Shown here: positions 16,610 to 24,739 of the stretch, piece by piece
Position numbering within the stretch: position 1 is the stretch's first letter
Layout of the letters: each line of letters opens with the position of its first letter
NCBI GenBank assembly: GCA_938005265.1
Contig: CALLOA010000060.1
Location: 19,292-83,291 of the forward strand
Direction: 5' to 3'
Length of the DNA stretch: 64,000 nt
Source of the DNA: an uncultured Granulosicoccaceae bacterium
GTDB lineage: Bacteria > Pseudomonadota > Gammaproteobacteria > Granulosicoccales > Granulosicoccaceae
The notes under the pieces: generated by a model
Seen by the model: only the letters and a program-made list of their open reading frames with translations
Database searches by the model: none
Told to the model about the DNA's origin: nothing
Position numbers and translations under genes: made by a program

Positions 16610-17599
16610 ATGAAAAACAGTTTGTTTGCCATGCCCACATGTAGCCCCGCAACTAGTGCTAACGCAAACGCTAGCGCAAGTATTCGCCCAGATATGCGGA
16701 AGTTTCGCGCCCTTCGCGTGTTTGCGCTGTTGTTTGGCCTTTGCGGCATTCTATCCCCGGCCAGTCTTTTGGCTACTAGTGATATTTTGGCTACAGCTAC
16801 TGCCAGTGGCAACAGTGAAACGGCGGCCAACTCCACGGTAGCAAGCAGAGCCGCCAGGGCTGCCAGGTTTCCTGCAGACCCGCTGGAGTCGGTGATGTGG
16901 GTCTATATGGCTGAGCGTTTTTTCTCTGATGGCGAAGTGATTTTTGATTCGCGTGTATCGGTTGTTACCCCACAGTACGCCGAAGACCAGTTTTATGTAC
17001 CGGTTACAGTGGATGCCACCGCCCTTGAGGCCGATGGGCACACGGTCGAACAGATTGTCGCACTGGCTGATCTCAATCCGATACCCCACATTCTTACGAT
17101 GGAGCCCCACAAGGCTTCCGCCTTCGTCGGTTTTCGCGCCAAGTTACAACAATCCTCGCCTATTCGAGTCGGTGTAAAAACCAGTGACGGTACCTGGCAC
17201 GTCAACGGTGCCTGGGTTGATGCGGCTGGCGGTGGTTGTACTGCACCAGCGGCCGCCCACGGTAACCCCAACTGGATGCGAACATTGGGAAAAACCCGCG
17301 CTATCGCACGGCGCGAGACTGACCTGCTGACTCGATTATCATTACGCATGAGGCACCCCATGGATACCGGTCTTGCCCATGGTATCCCAGTGTTTTACAT
17401 GAGTGACATTAAAGTCAAATTGGAAGACGGCACGGCGCTGGCGGATGTTCAGTTGTTTGAACCAGTCAGCGAGAACCCGACGCTGACGCTGAAACCGAAA
17501 ATGGCTGCGACTGATTCCACCATGAAGGTTTTTGCCCGTGACACTGAAGGGAATGAATTCCGCTTCGATCTCGCGGTACCTGCAGAAATCTCCAATTAG
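16610..17599 (+). CDS. SoxYZ-like sulfur-carrier fusion protein of the quinoprotein locus
   Basis: A 329-residue periplasmic protein: a long N-terminal region with a signal-like helix (residues ~32-55), then a SoxY-like domain with SVMWVYMAERFFSDGEVIFD near residue 88, and a SoxZ-like C-terminal half. In SoxY the swinging arm ends in GGCGG and carries sulfur intermediates on its Cys. Here the corresponding GGGCTAPAA (Cys210) is internal, joining the two halves. This matches the fused SoxYZ-related family found beside PQQ dehydrogenases. I see no other cysteine in the mature protein. The ATG at 16610 has a good ribosome site; an ATG at 16694 gives a tidier signal peptide but lacks one. The cargo is unknown. 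Confidence 0.82.
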   Translation: MKNSLFAMPTCSPATSANANASASIRPDMRKFRALRVFALLFGLCGILSPASLLATSDILATATASGNSETAANSTVASRAARAARFPADPLESVMWVYMAERFFSDGEVIFDSRVSVVTPQYAEDQFYVPVTVDATALEADGHTVEQIVALADLNPIPHILTMEPHKASAFVGFRAKLQQSSPIRVGVKTSDGTWHVNGAWVDAAGGGCTAPAAAHGNPNWMRTLGKTRAIARRETDLLTRLSLRMRHPMDTGLAHGIPVFYMSDIKVKLEDGTALADVQLFEPVSENPTLTLKPKMAATDSTMKVFARDTEGNEFRFDLAVPAEISN

Positions 17600-17604
17600 C
17601 CGAC

Positions 17605-18576
17605 ATGCATCTGCTTAAACATTCACGTCGCGCTTTTTTAAAGGCTGCTGCGGGGAGTTGTGCATGTGCACTTTGTGGCGGTGCCAATGCTCGTGTGCTG
17701 AAGTATGAGTTACTGGCTAGCGAAGTTGAATCAAAGACCTGGGTCGTACATGGTCGAAACGAATACTTCTCGTTTGAGAATGGCGGTAATATAGTCAACA
17801 CCGCTTTTATTGAAGTGCCTGAAGGCGTGGTGGTGATTGATACCGGGCCTTCCAAGCGCTTTGGTGAACAATTGCTTGATCTGATCAGCCAGAAAATTCC
17901 GGGTAAGCCGGTGTTGCGTGTTTACAACACTCATCATCACCCTGATCATTTTCTCGGCAACCAGGTTTTCGACCCGCAAATTATTGCAGCACCGCAGGGC
18001 GTGATCGATAACATTGAAGCCGAGGGTGATGCCTTAACCGACAACATGTATCGCCTTCTTGGCGACTGGATGCGAGGTACCGATTCGGTTGCACCCACCC
18101 AGGCGCTGGATGCAAGCCAGGAAAATGTAGGCGGGCGGGATTTCTCACTGTTCTACCTGTCAGGTCATACATCCAGTGATTTTGTTATCCGTGACAACCA
18201 CACTGGCGTGTTGTTTTCCGGGGATTTGCTTTTTATGTACCGAGCACCCACCACGCCACATGCTGATATTGGTGATTGGCGTCAGAGTCTTGCCATGCTG
18301 CGTGATACTGACCGGGACCTGATTGTGCCGGGGCATGGGCCGGGAGACGAAAAGGGTGAAGCCATAGATCAGACGCTGGACTGGCTGGATTGGCTTGATG
18401 GTAGCCTGCGCGATGCTGTTGAACGTGGCTGGACAATGAATGAAGCCATGCAACTGCCGATTCCTGAGCGTTTTAATAGTATCGCTGTGGGAAAAACCGA
18501 ATTTGAACGCTCGGTTGTGCATCTCTACCAGAAGTATGAGGATGAACTCATGCCTGCGATCGAGATTGTGCAGTAG
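17605..18576 (+). CDS. Quinoprotein relay system zinc metallohydrolase (SoxH-like)
   Basis: A 323-residue metallo-beta-lactamase-fold protein with an N-terminal export signal containing SRRAFLKAAAG, which looks like a twin-arginine signal, and then Cys residues near the cleavage site. The metal motif is H110-x-H112-x-D114-H115 (THHHPDH); further ligands are in SGHTSSDF, FSGDLLF and VPGHGPGD. It follows the SoxYZ-like gene by five bases. SoxH-type hydrolases are thought to act on thiol- or sulfur-linked groups carried by SoxYZ, so this pair probably works together. Substrate unknown. Confidence 0.85.
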   Translation: MHLLKHSRRAFLKAAAGSCACALCGGANARVLKYELLASEVESKTWVVHGRNEYFSFENGGNIVNTAFIEVPEGVVVIDTGPSKRFGEQLLDLISQKIPGKPVLRVYNTHHHPDHFLGNQVFDPQIIAAPQGVIDNIEAEGDALTDNMYRLLGDWMRGTDSVAPTQALDASQENVGGRDFSLFYLSGHTSSDFVIRDNHTGVLFSGDLLFMYRAPTTPHADIGDWRQSLAMLRDTDRDLIVPGHGPGDEKGEAIDQTLDWLDWLDGSLRDAVERGWTMNEAMQLPIPERFNSIAVGKTEFERSVVHLYQKYEDELMPAIEIVQ

Positions 18577-18742
18577 AGTTGGCCGTTCTGTGTTTGCTAA
18601 CTTGTTGATACTCAAGTACTAGCTAGACTTAGCCTGCATATACAATGCGCTGAGTTCGTGTCGCGCAGATTCATCAGCCGAGCCTCCCACCTTGTTCCTT
18701 TACAGCTGGATTTCATTCTGTTGTTCAGCAGACTGCTACCTA

Positions 18743-18771
18743 TTGCCTATACCCAAGTTTCCGTTTATACC
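18743..18771 (+). promoter_or_regulatory. Candidate promoter of the PQQ alcohol dehydrogenase gene
   Basis: TTGCCT at 18743-18748 and TTATAC/TATACC at 18765-18771 form a plausible sigma70-type -35/-10 pair with a 16-17 base spacer. The pair sits about 55 bases before the dehydrogenase ATG in a 247-base gap. An independent promoter would explain strong expression of the dehydrogenase. This is pattern evidence only. Confidence 0.4.
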
Positions 18772-18823
18772 TTAAAGTAAGCGGGTAGAACCAAAGTAAC
18801 GTGTCAATTTGGAGGAAAAGCAT

Positions 18824-20659
18824 ATGCGTATTTCGGAAAAACGGGCTGCTGTGAATGCCAAGTCGCTTTTACCAACAGCGGTATCGACATCACTGTCGGC
18901 GCTAGCGGGGGCAGTGGTACTCTCCCTCGGTGTAGCATCAGCACCAGCCATGGCCGAGGGCGTCACGATTGACGACCTGATGAATGATCAGGCCACCACT
19001 GACGACATAGTCACATACGGACTTGGACCGCGCGGCCAGCGCTATAGCCCGCTCGATACCCTCAACAAGGAAAATATCAAGAACCTGTTTCCCGTCTGGT
19101 CATTTTCCTTCGGTGGCGAAAAGCAGCGCGGCCAGGAATCACAGCCGATCATCAAAGACGGTGTTATGTATGTTACCGGTTCCTATAGTCGTATCTGGGC
19201 GATAGATATCGCCACGGGTGAGGAGCTTTGGCAGTACGACGCACGTTTACCTGAAGGTATCCTGCCCTGCTGTGATGTAATCAATCGGGGTGCGGCAATA
19301 CTGGGTGACAAGGTTTTCTTTGGCACGCTGGATGCCAAAATCGTTGCGCTCAATGCCGAGACAGGCAAGGTTGTCTGGCGTAAAACCATCGCAAACTACG
19401 AGGACGGCTATTCCTACACAGCAGCTCCTCTGATCGTACCCACTGAAGCGCATGGCCCATTGATTGTTACGGGCAATTCCGGGGGTGAATTCGGTATTGT
19501 CGGTCAGGTCGAAGCGCGTAACCCTGACACAGGTGATCTGGTTTGGACGCGGCCGGTCATTGAGGGGCATATGGGTACGCTCAATGGTGAAGAAAGCACC
19601 ATGACAGGTACGGCTAACGAGACATGGCCCGGCGACATGTACAAAAATGGAGGAGGTGCCACCTGGTTGGGCGGTACATACGATCCGGATACCAAGCTGG
19701 TATTTTTTGGTACTGGAAATCCTGCCCCCTGGAACTCGCACTTGCGCCCGGGCGATAACAAGTGGAGTGCATCCCGTATTGCAATCAATCCGGAAGATGG
19801 AGAAATTGCATGGGGTTTTCAGACTACCCCGCATGATGGTTGGGATTACGATGGTGTGAATGAATTTATATCCTTCGACATGGAAAAGGACGGGCAAACA
19901 GTCAAGGCTGGTGCGACTGCTGATCGTAATGGTTTCTTCTATGTGCTTGATCGCACCAATGGTGATTTCATATCGGCCACGCCGTTTGTACAAAACATCT
20001 CGTGGGCCAAAGGTATCGACGAAAACGGCCGACCGATCTGGGACCCTGAAAACAGACCCGGTAACCCGGCTGAATCTGCTGATGGCAAGAAAGGCAAATC
20101 CATTTTTGCTGTGCCCAGCTTTCTCGGCGGCAAAAACTGGATGCCCATGGCGTACTCGCAAGACACTCAGATGTTCTACATCCCGTCCAATGAATGGGGT
20201 ATGGATATCTGGAACGAACCTATCACCTACAAAAAAGGTGCAGCCTATCTTGGAGCAGGTTTTACCATCAAACCGATCTTTGATGATTACATCGGCTCAC
20301 TGAAAGCGATGGACCCGGCTACGGGTGAAGTAAAGTGGGAATACCGCAATAAGGCACCACTTTGGGGGGGCGTGCTAACTACTGCTGGTGGCCTTGTGTT
20401 TACCGGCACTCCTGAGGGCTACCTGAAAGCATTTGATGCAGAGACTGGTGAAGAGCTTTGGAAGTTCCAGACTGGTACTGGCATTGTTTCATCACCAGTA
20501 ACCTGGGAACAGGATGGTGAGCAATGGGTTGCAATCACCACAGGTTGGGGTGGAGCAGTACCGCTGTGGGGTGGTGAAGTAGCCAAGGTTGTCAGCTATT
20601 TGAATCAGGGCGGTTCTGTCTGGGCGTTCAAGATACCAAAGCAACTAGCTTTAAAGTAA
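18824..20659 (+). CDS. PQQ-dependent alcohol dehydrogenase, predicted lanthanide-type (PedH/XoxF-like)
   Basis: A 611-residue periplasmic quinoprotein of the methanol/ethanol dehydrogenase family, oxidising alcohols to aldehydes. It has a signal peptide (cleavage near AMAEG), the tryptophan-docking propeller blades, and the adjacent-cysteine disulfide C149-C150 that contacts PQQ. The catalytic Asp341 is followed by Asp343 in GWDYDGVNE. Lanthanide enzymes (XoxF, PedH) carry this second Asp, whereas calcium enzymes have Ala or Ser. Other metal ligands are probably the Glu in GGEFGIVG and the Asn in [14 protein letters not shown] seven bases before 18824 fixes the start. It has no small MxaI-type subunit gene nearby. 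A terminator follows. Confidence 0.93.
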   Translation: MRISEKRAAVNAKSLLPTAVSTSLSALAGAVVLSLGVASAPAMAEGVTIDDLMNDQATTDDIVTYGLGPRGQRYSPLDTLNKENIKNLFPVWSFSFGGEKQRGQESQPIIKDGVMYVTGSYSRIWAIDIATGEELWQYDARLPEGILPCCDVINRGAAILGDKVFFGTLDAKIVALNAETGKVVWRKTIANYEDGYSYTAAPLIVPTEAHGPLIVTGNSGGEFGIVGQVEARNPDTGDLVWTRPVIEGHMGTLNGEESTMTGTANETWPGDMYKNGGGATWLGGTYDPDTKLVFFGTGNPAPWNSHLRPGDNKWSASRIAINPEDGEIAWGFQTTPHDGWDYDGVNEFISFDMEKDGQTVKAGATADRNGFFYVLDRTNGDFISATPFVQNISWAKGIDENGRPIWDPENRPGNPAESADGKKGKSIFAVPSFLGGKNWMPMAYSQDTQMFYIPSNEWGMDIWNEPITYKKGAAYLGAGFTIKPIFDDYIGSLKAMDPATGEVKWEYRNKAPLWGGVLTTAGGLVFTGTPEGYLKAFDAETGEELWKFQTGTGIVSSPVTWEQDGEQWVAITTGWGGAVPLWGGEVAKVVSYLNQGGSVWAFKIPKQLALK

Positions 20660-20677
20660 ACGCTAACGAGAAACGAG

Positions 20678-20705
20678 AGGCCGGGATTTTTCCCGGCCTT
20701 TTTTT
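20678..20705 (+). terminator. Strong rho-independent terminator after the PQQ dehydrogenase
   Basis: AGGCCGGGA (20678-20686) pairs with TCCCGGCCT (20691-20699) across a TTTT loop, and is followed by a run of T to 20705. It should end the transcript of the alcohol dehydrogenase and separate it from the regulator gene. Confidence 0.92.
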
Positions 20706-20746
20706 CCTGTAATTTTTTATTCGGCTGCTGACCTGGCGTATTCTTG

Positions 20747-21448
20747 ATGCAAGTCCTGATTGTGGATGATCATCCACTTTTCAGAGATGCTCTGAAAAGT
20801 ACCGTCAGTGGTGCCTTCCCCGATGCCTTGACAGTCGATGCAATTTCGCTGGACAACGCCATCGAAATTCTCGACGAAACAACCTCCATTGACCTCGCAT
20901 TATTTGATCTTGGCATGCCTGATGTTCAGGGATTTGAAGGCTTGCTACAACTACGTAAACGTTTTCCCCGCCTGCCGATATTGATTGTTTCAGGACTGGA
21001 GGAATCTGACATCGTGCAACGTGCGCTGGAATATGGCGCTGCCGGATTTGTTCCCAAATCCGCTGGCAAGGATGCAATTGCAACAGCCATCGTTGAAGTC
21101 ATGCAAGGCAGTGTTTATGTACCTGCAAATCTGGATGTGTACCACGGTGGGCGCTCAACTGAGCTGGATATCAAATTTGAAGAAAAGATCAATAGTCTCA
21201 CGGTGCAGCAACTTCGCGTTTTAGGCATGTTGCGAGAGGGAATGCTCAACAAGCAGATCGCCGTAGAGTTATCGATCAGTCCGACAACCGTCAAGGCGCA
21301 TGTGTCGGAGATATTAAGAAAACTTGAAGTGGGTAGTCGTACTCAGGCGGTTATAGCAGCGAGTCGTATTGATTTCACTCCAGCAGCCAGGACTAAGGCA
21401 CGATCTTCGGCTATGAAGGTGGGTGAGGTTCCTGCCCGGAAATCCTGA
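20747..21448 (+). CDS. LuxR/NarL-type response regulator
   Basis: A 233-residue two-component regulator. The receiver domain has DDHPLF at the start and phospho-acceptor Asp54 (LFDLGMPD). The C-terminal helix-turn-helix is LuxR-type (LTVQQLRVLGMLREG, then KQIAVELSISPTTVKAHV). Similar regulators (ExaE, PedR1, AgmR) activate PQQ alcohol dehydrogenase genes in pseudomonads, so control of the preceding genes is likely. I chose the ATG at 20747 rather than the adjacent TTG at 20744. Its last 38 bases overlap, tail to tail, the end of the minus-strand histidine kinase gene. It lies after a strong terminator. Confidence 0.88.
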   Translation: MQVLIVDDHPLFRDALKSTVSGAFPDALTVDAISLDNAIEILDETTSIDLALFDLGMPDVQGFEGLLQLRKRFPRLPILIVSGLEESDIVQRALEYGAAGFVPKSAGKDAIATAIVEVMQGSVYVPANLDVYHGGRSTELDIKFEEKINSLTVQQLRVLGMLREGMLNKQIAVELSISPTTVKAHVSEILRKLEVGSRTQAVIAASRIDFTPAARTKARSSAMKVGEVPARKS

Positions 21449-22796
21449 GCGATTCTGCAACTACATGAGTTAGCAAGGCACGCAGCTGGGCAGGTTTTAC
21501 CGGTTTTAGCATCAATTCCAATTCATGCTCCGCGGTAAACTTTTTTAGTGTATCGCCAGGATCGGCTGTAATCATGATCGCAGGTACTGGTTGATCGGTT
21601 GCTAATTGTTTGCGCAATGCAAGGACTACATCAGTCCCCAGATCACCGTCATCCAGTTGCTGGTCTGCGATGATTACTTCAGGCTTCCAGCTATTTTGCA
21701 GGCACTGGTAGGCTTCATCTGCATTACTCCCATGCCTGACTTCACAGTGCCATTGATTAAATAACTCAAGCATTGCTTCAACGACAGCTGTGTCGTTTTC
21801 AAGCAGCAGAATTCGGGTTCCGTAAACCCCTTGCAGTCTTGAAGTGCTGGCCGAGTGAAAACTGCGGTTTTCAGTCTTGACTGTGTTGCCGGTCTGGTCC
21901 AGTGAAATGGAAAACCTGCTGCCGATTTCCAGGCGTGAAAAATAATCAAGCTTGTGTCCCAGTGTTTTGCACATGCGTGAAACGATTGACAGGCCAAGGC
22001 CGAGTCCGGGTTTGGTTTCCGCCTTTTGAATATGTTTCGGTACTGCACGATGGAATTCTTCGAATAGTTCAGGGCCGTGGTCCATGTCGAAACCTGTTCC
22101 GGTATCAAATACCGAGATCAGGATATGGGTTTCCCGCGAACGACAACAAATCAGTACGCCACCTTGCTCTGTGTATCGAATGGCATTGGAAATCAGGTTT
22201 TGTAGAATTCGGCGTAACATTAAACGATCTGATCTGACAGCCAGGTTGCTAGGGCGGAACCGTAGATCCAGGTTGTTAGTGGCAGCTATGGGGCGAAAAT
22301 CCGACTCCAGTGAATCAAATAATTCCTGTATCGAGAATTGTTCGATTCTTGGCTGTACGACACCTGCATCAAGTCGTGAAATATCCATCAAGGACCGCAG
22401 CACATCGTTGATGGTATCCAGTGAATGCTCCAGCTGCGCGGCAAGCTGCTTGCCTTTTGCGGTTTGCTGTTCTTCATCAAGTGCCGATAGTAAAAGGCTG
22501 GCTGCATTTAGCGGTTGAAGAACATCATGGCTTGCTGCTGCAAGAAAGCGTGTTTTTGAAAGATTGGCCTGTTCGGCTTCGTCTTTGGCAGCATTAAGTT
22601 CGCGATTGGTTTGTTCCAATCGCATAAGCGCATTGGTTAATTCCGATGTACGCTTCCTTATTTGCCCCTCAAGATTGATGGCAGTCTGGAATAAGGAAAA
22701 AGCGTTACCCTGCTGGTCAGTAGAGCGTTCAACCCGCCCGATCAATGCAGCATTTATTTTTTCCAGTTTGGCAATTTTTTCGGCTTGACTCTGCAT
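21411..22796 (-). CDS. Hybrid sensor histidine kinase (NahK/ErcS'-like)
   Basis: A 461-residue soluble hybrid kinase: an N-terminal coiled-coil (about residues 5-80), a dimerisation/phosphoacceptor box with His90 (AAASHDVLQPLNAAS), a catalytic ATPase domain with N-box NLISNAIRYTE and G-box TGTGFD and GLGLGLS, and a C-terminal receiver with Asp378 (IIADQQLDDG). The HDVLQPLNA form of the H-box is typical of the NahK/ErcS' group in pseudomonads. There is no membrane segment and no PAS domain, so the input must come from a partner, most likely the FIST protein encoded just upstream (TAATG overlap). Its output is probably the LuxR-type regulator. Confidence 0.88.
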   Translation of the reverse strand: MQSQAEKIAKLEKINAALIGRVERSTDQQGNAFSLFQTAINLEGQIRKRTSELTNALMRLEQTNRELNAAKDEAEQANLSKTRFLAAASHDVLQPLNAASLLLSALDEEQQTAKGKQLAAQLEHSLDTINDVLRSLMDISRLDAGVVQPRIEQFSIQELFDSLESDFRPIAATNNLDLRFRPSNLAVRSDRLMLRRILQNLISNAIRYTEQGGVLICCRSRETHILISVFDTGTGFDMDHGPELFEEFHRAVPKHIQKAETKPGLGLGLSIVSRMCKTLGHKLDYFSRLEIGSRFSISLDQTGNTVKTENRSFHSASTSRLQGVYGTRILLLENDTAVVEAMLELFNQWHCEVRHGSNADEAYQCLQNSWKPEVIIADQQLDDGDLGTDVVLALRKQLATDQPVPAIMITADPGDTLKKFTAEHELELMLKPVKPAQLRALLTHVVAESLRISGQEPHPPS

Positions 22797-24058
22797 TAGT
22801 CATATTCCCGGCTTTTGCCGTTTAAGAATGGCGTAGTGGGATCATTAGATCTGGCAGAAAAGGCCACACCAGTAAAAGTCTGGTTAAGGTGCATGGAATC
22901 GTATTGCTCCCCATAGGTCCCGAATCCGGCAACGTTGTACTCACGATACAGTAGCGAAATGGAGTCATTAACACCACGGTTTGCTGCATCAAGGCGTCGT
23001 AACACGCAATCAAACCCGAGAATCATATCGATGCCATCCAGTTTCTCATCGAGTCTGGTGAGCATGTCGCGGGTGGAAGCTACCATGCCGGAAGATTTAG
23101 CCAGAGTTAGTACGATACCGTTATCGATCGCACAAAAGAACGTAAGAGAAGCATCCTCGTTTACTTTCTGAATTGAACGGCAATAAAACTCGCCGCCTAC
23201 ACGCAGAACAACCGGATTACTTGCAAATACTTCGGATGTCAGTTCTTCGGGAGATAGTTGCAGTGCTTGTGCATAGGCGAGGGCTGCAGGTTCTGCATTG
23301 AATTCAAAAACTGTGCGTGAATCCGGATCGGATTCAGTGACGACAAACTTGCATTCTGTTGGCAGAAAGTTTCTGTTGGTGAAGGTTTCAAATTCGAGAG
23401 TCGACTTTATCAGTATCAATACCGCGCTATTACTGAATATGGTGCCGTTACAGAACTGCTCAGTTGCGTTGAATTGCAGGCTATCTCCGGCTGATCCTCC
23501 GATCAACGGTATATCACCCAGCCCGATCTTGAGCGCTGAGGTTATTGATTCTTCCGAGTAGCTCAAGCCATCGATCAGGCTGATTGCGAAAATTGAATCC
23601 GTGTTGCCAAATGATGTGCGGGTGCCTTGCCTGATTTCCCTGGCTGTTGCCTGTGCTTGCTGCAGGCCTGCTTGCGGCAGTTTTCGCTTGAGCTCACTTT
23701 TCAAATTGGCGACTTCATGAACGATCTCATTCAGGCCCAGGTGTTTCACCGAATGCAACATGCACGCAGTCGCTACGAATTTGTCTGCGGGAAACAGCAC
23801 TGCCACGGCGCTGCCGCTTTCAAGCCCTTCCGGGGTTACCTCGCCACTACTGGAGCAGCCGCAGCAATCAACGCCCGGTAAGGCTTGTTCAAGACGTGCT
23901 ACCAGTTCATTTCCCGGGTATTTGATCGGGCAGTAAAAAACCAGCACCAGCCCGCTGGCTTGCTTCCCATGAGCCGCTCTGATGTCGTCAATAAAGCCCG
24001 GTAAATCGTGCCTTGTGTCGTAAACGCTTGATATTCCGTTGAGATACTGGTGTTGCAT
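22796..24058 (-). CDS. FIST-domain sensor protein (NosP-like)
   Basis: A 420-residue protein with FIST N and FIST C domains: GLVLVFYCPIKYPG and GCSSSGEVTPEG in the first, and AGFGTYGEQYDSMHLNQT with GVAFS at the end of the second. This layout matches NosP, a haem-binding nitric-oxide sensor in Pseudomonas encoded next to the hybrid kinase NahK. The same pairing occurs here: its stop overlaps the kinase ATG by one base. A His near residue 390 (SMHLNQ) is a candidate haem ligand. NO sensing is inferred from synteny and family. Some FIST proteins bind small molecules such as amino acids instead. Confidence 0.82.
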   Translation of the reverse strand: MQHQYLNGISSVYDTRHDLPGFIDDIRAAHGKQASGLVLVFYCPIKYPGNELVARLEQALPGVDCCGCSSSGEVTPEGLESGSAVAVLFPADKFVATACMLHSVKHLGLNEIVHEVANLKSELKRKLPQAGLQQAQATAREIRQGTRTSFGNTDSIFAISLIDGLSYSEESITSALKIGLGDIPLIGGSAGDSLQFNATEQFCNGTIFSNSAVLILIKSTLEFETFTNRNFLPTECKFVVTESDPDSRTVFEFNAEPAALAYAQALQLSPEELTSEVFASNPVVLRVGGEFYCRSIQKVNEDASLTFFCAIDNGIVLTLAKSSGMVASTRDMLTRLDEKLDGIDMILGFDCVLRRLDAANRGVNDSISLLYREYNVAGFGTYGEQYDSMHLNQTFTGVAFSARSNDPTTPFLNGKSREYD

Positions 24059-24256
24059 GAGAATTGGCGATTTATCGAGGCGGTTATTTCGTCCAGGGGT
24101 AGCGGATATAGTACCTTTTAGCTATTGCCAGCTGTTACAGTAAATAGCTACACTGTTAGTGTGGTTATTTGTGTGCGAATGGTCATGGCTAAGGCCAGCG
24201 CCTGCGGACTACAAATATTACCGAAAAACCCAGAAAACCCTATTGGAGGAAAATAC

Positions 24257-24727
24257 ATGCAGAAGTCGCTTCACATCGAACCGGGCAAGTGCACCGGATG
24301 CCTGCAGTGTGAGTCAGCCTGCTCATTGGAACAGGAAGGCCTATTCAATCCCGCCAAATCGCGTATCAAGGTTTTCAGTTTTCACGATGAGGGGAGGTAT
24401 GTCCCTTACACCTGCACCCAGTGTGATGAAGCCTGGTGCATGACTGCTTGCCCGGTAGATGCAATCACACTGAATCCTGAAAATGGCTCCAAAGACGTTA
24501 ACGAAGACATCTGTGTGGGCTGCAAGGTTTGTACGATAGCCTGCCCCTTCGGCACGATCAACTACAACTCATCTACCGGTAAGGTTGTCAAATGTAATCT
24601 TTGTGGTGGCGATCCACAGTGTGCAGATGCTTGCCCTACGGGTGCCATCACCTACATTGATGCCGACGCCACAGGGCTCGATAAGATGAGAGCCTGGGCT
24701 TCTAAAACTGACAACGCTGGCGCGTAG
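24257..24727 (+). CDS. Four-cluster ferredoxin subunit of aldehyde oxidoreductase (AorA-like)
   Basis: A 156-residue electron-transfer protein of the polyferredoxin type. Sixteen cysteines form four [4Fe-4S] binding patterns: CTGCLQCESAC, CTQCDEAWCMTACP, CVGCKVCTIACP and CNLCGGDPQCADACP. Such DMSO-reductase-beta-like proteins are the small electron-transfer subunit (AorA) in bacterial aldehyde:ferredoxin oxidoreductase operons. I chose the ATG at 24257, eight bases after GGAGG; a longer frame to 24125 has no ribosome site and no family match. It is followed 12 bases later by the catalytic subunit. Confidence 0.9.
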   Translation: MQKSLHIEPGKCTGCLQCESACSLEQEGLFNPAKSRIKVFSFHDEGRYVPYTCTQCDEAWCMTACPVDAITLNPENGSKDVNEDICVGCKVCTIACPFGTINYNSSTGKVVKCNLCGGDPQCADACPTGAITYIDADATGLDKMRAWASKTDNAGA

Positions 24728-24739
24728 GAGACATTAAAC

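Noticed and set aside
19247..20161. 304-codon frame antisense to the PQQ dehydrogenase
   Set aside because: It mirrors the codon pattern of a well-supported gene and has no recognisable motif, so it is a shadow.
18824..20659. Classical MxaF-type methanol dehydrogenase
   Set aside because: No small MxaI-like subunit gene is nearby, the second Asp of lanthanide enzymes is present, and the accessory genes are those of PedH/ExaA-type loci.
22822..23013. Short minus-strand frame inside the FIST gene
   Set aside because: It has no motif or ribosome site and lies within a gene with clear family matches.
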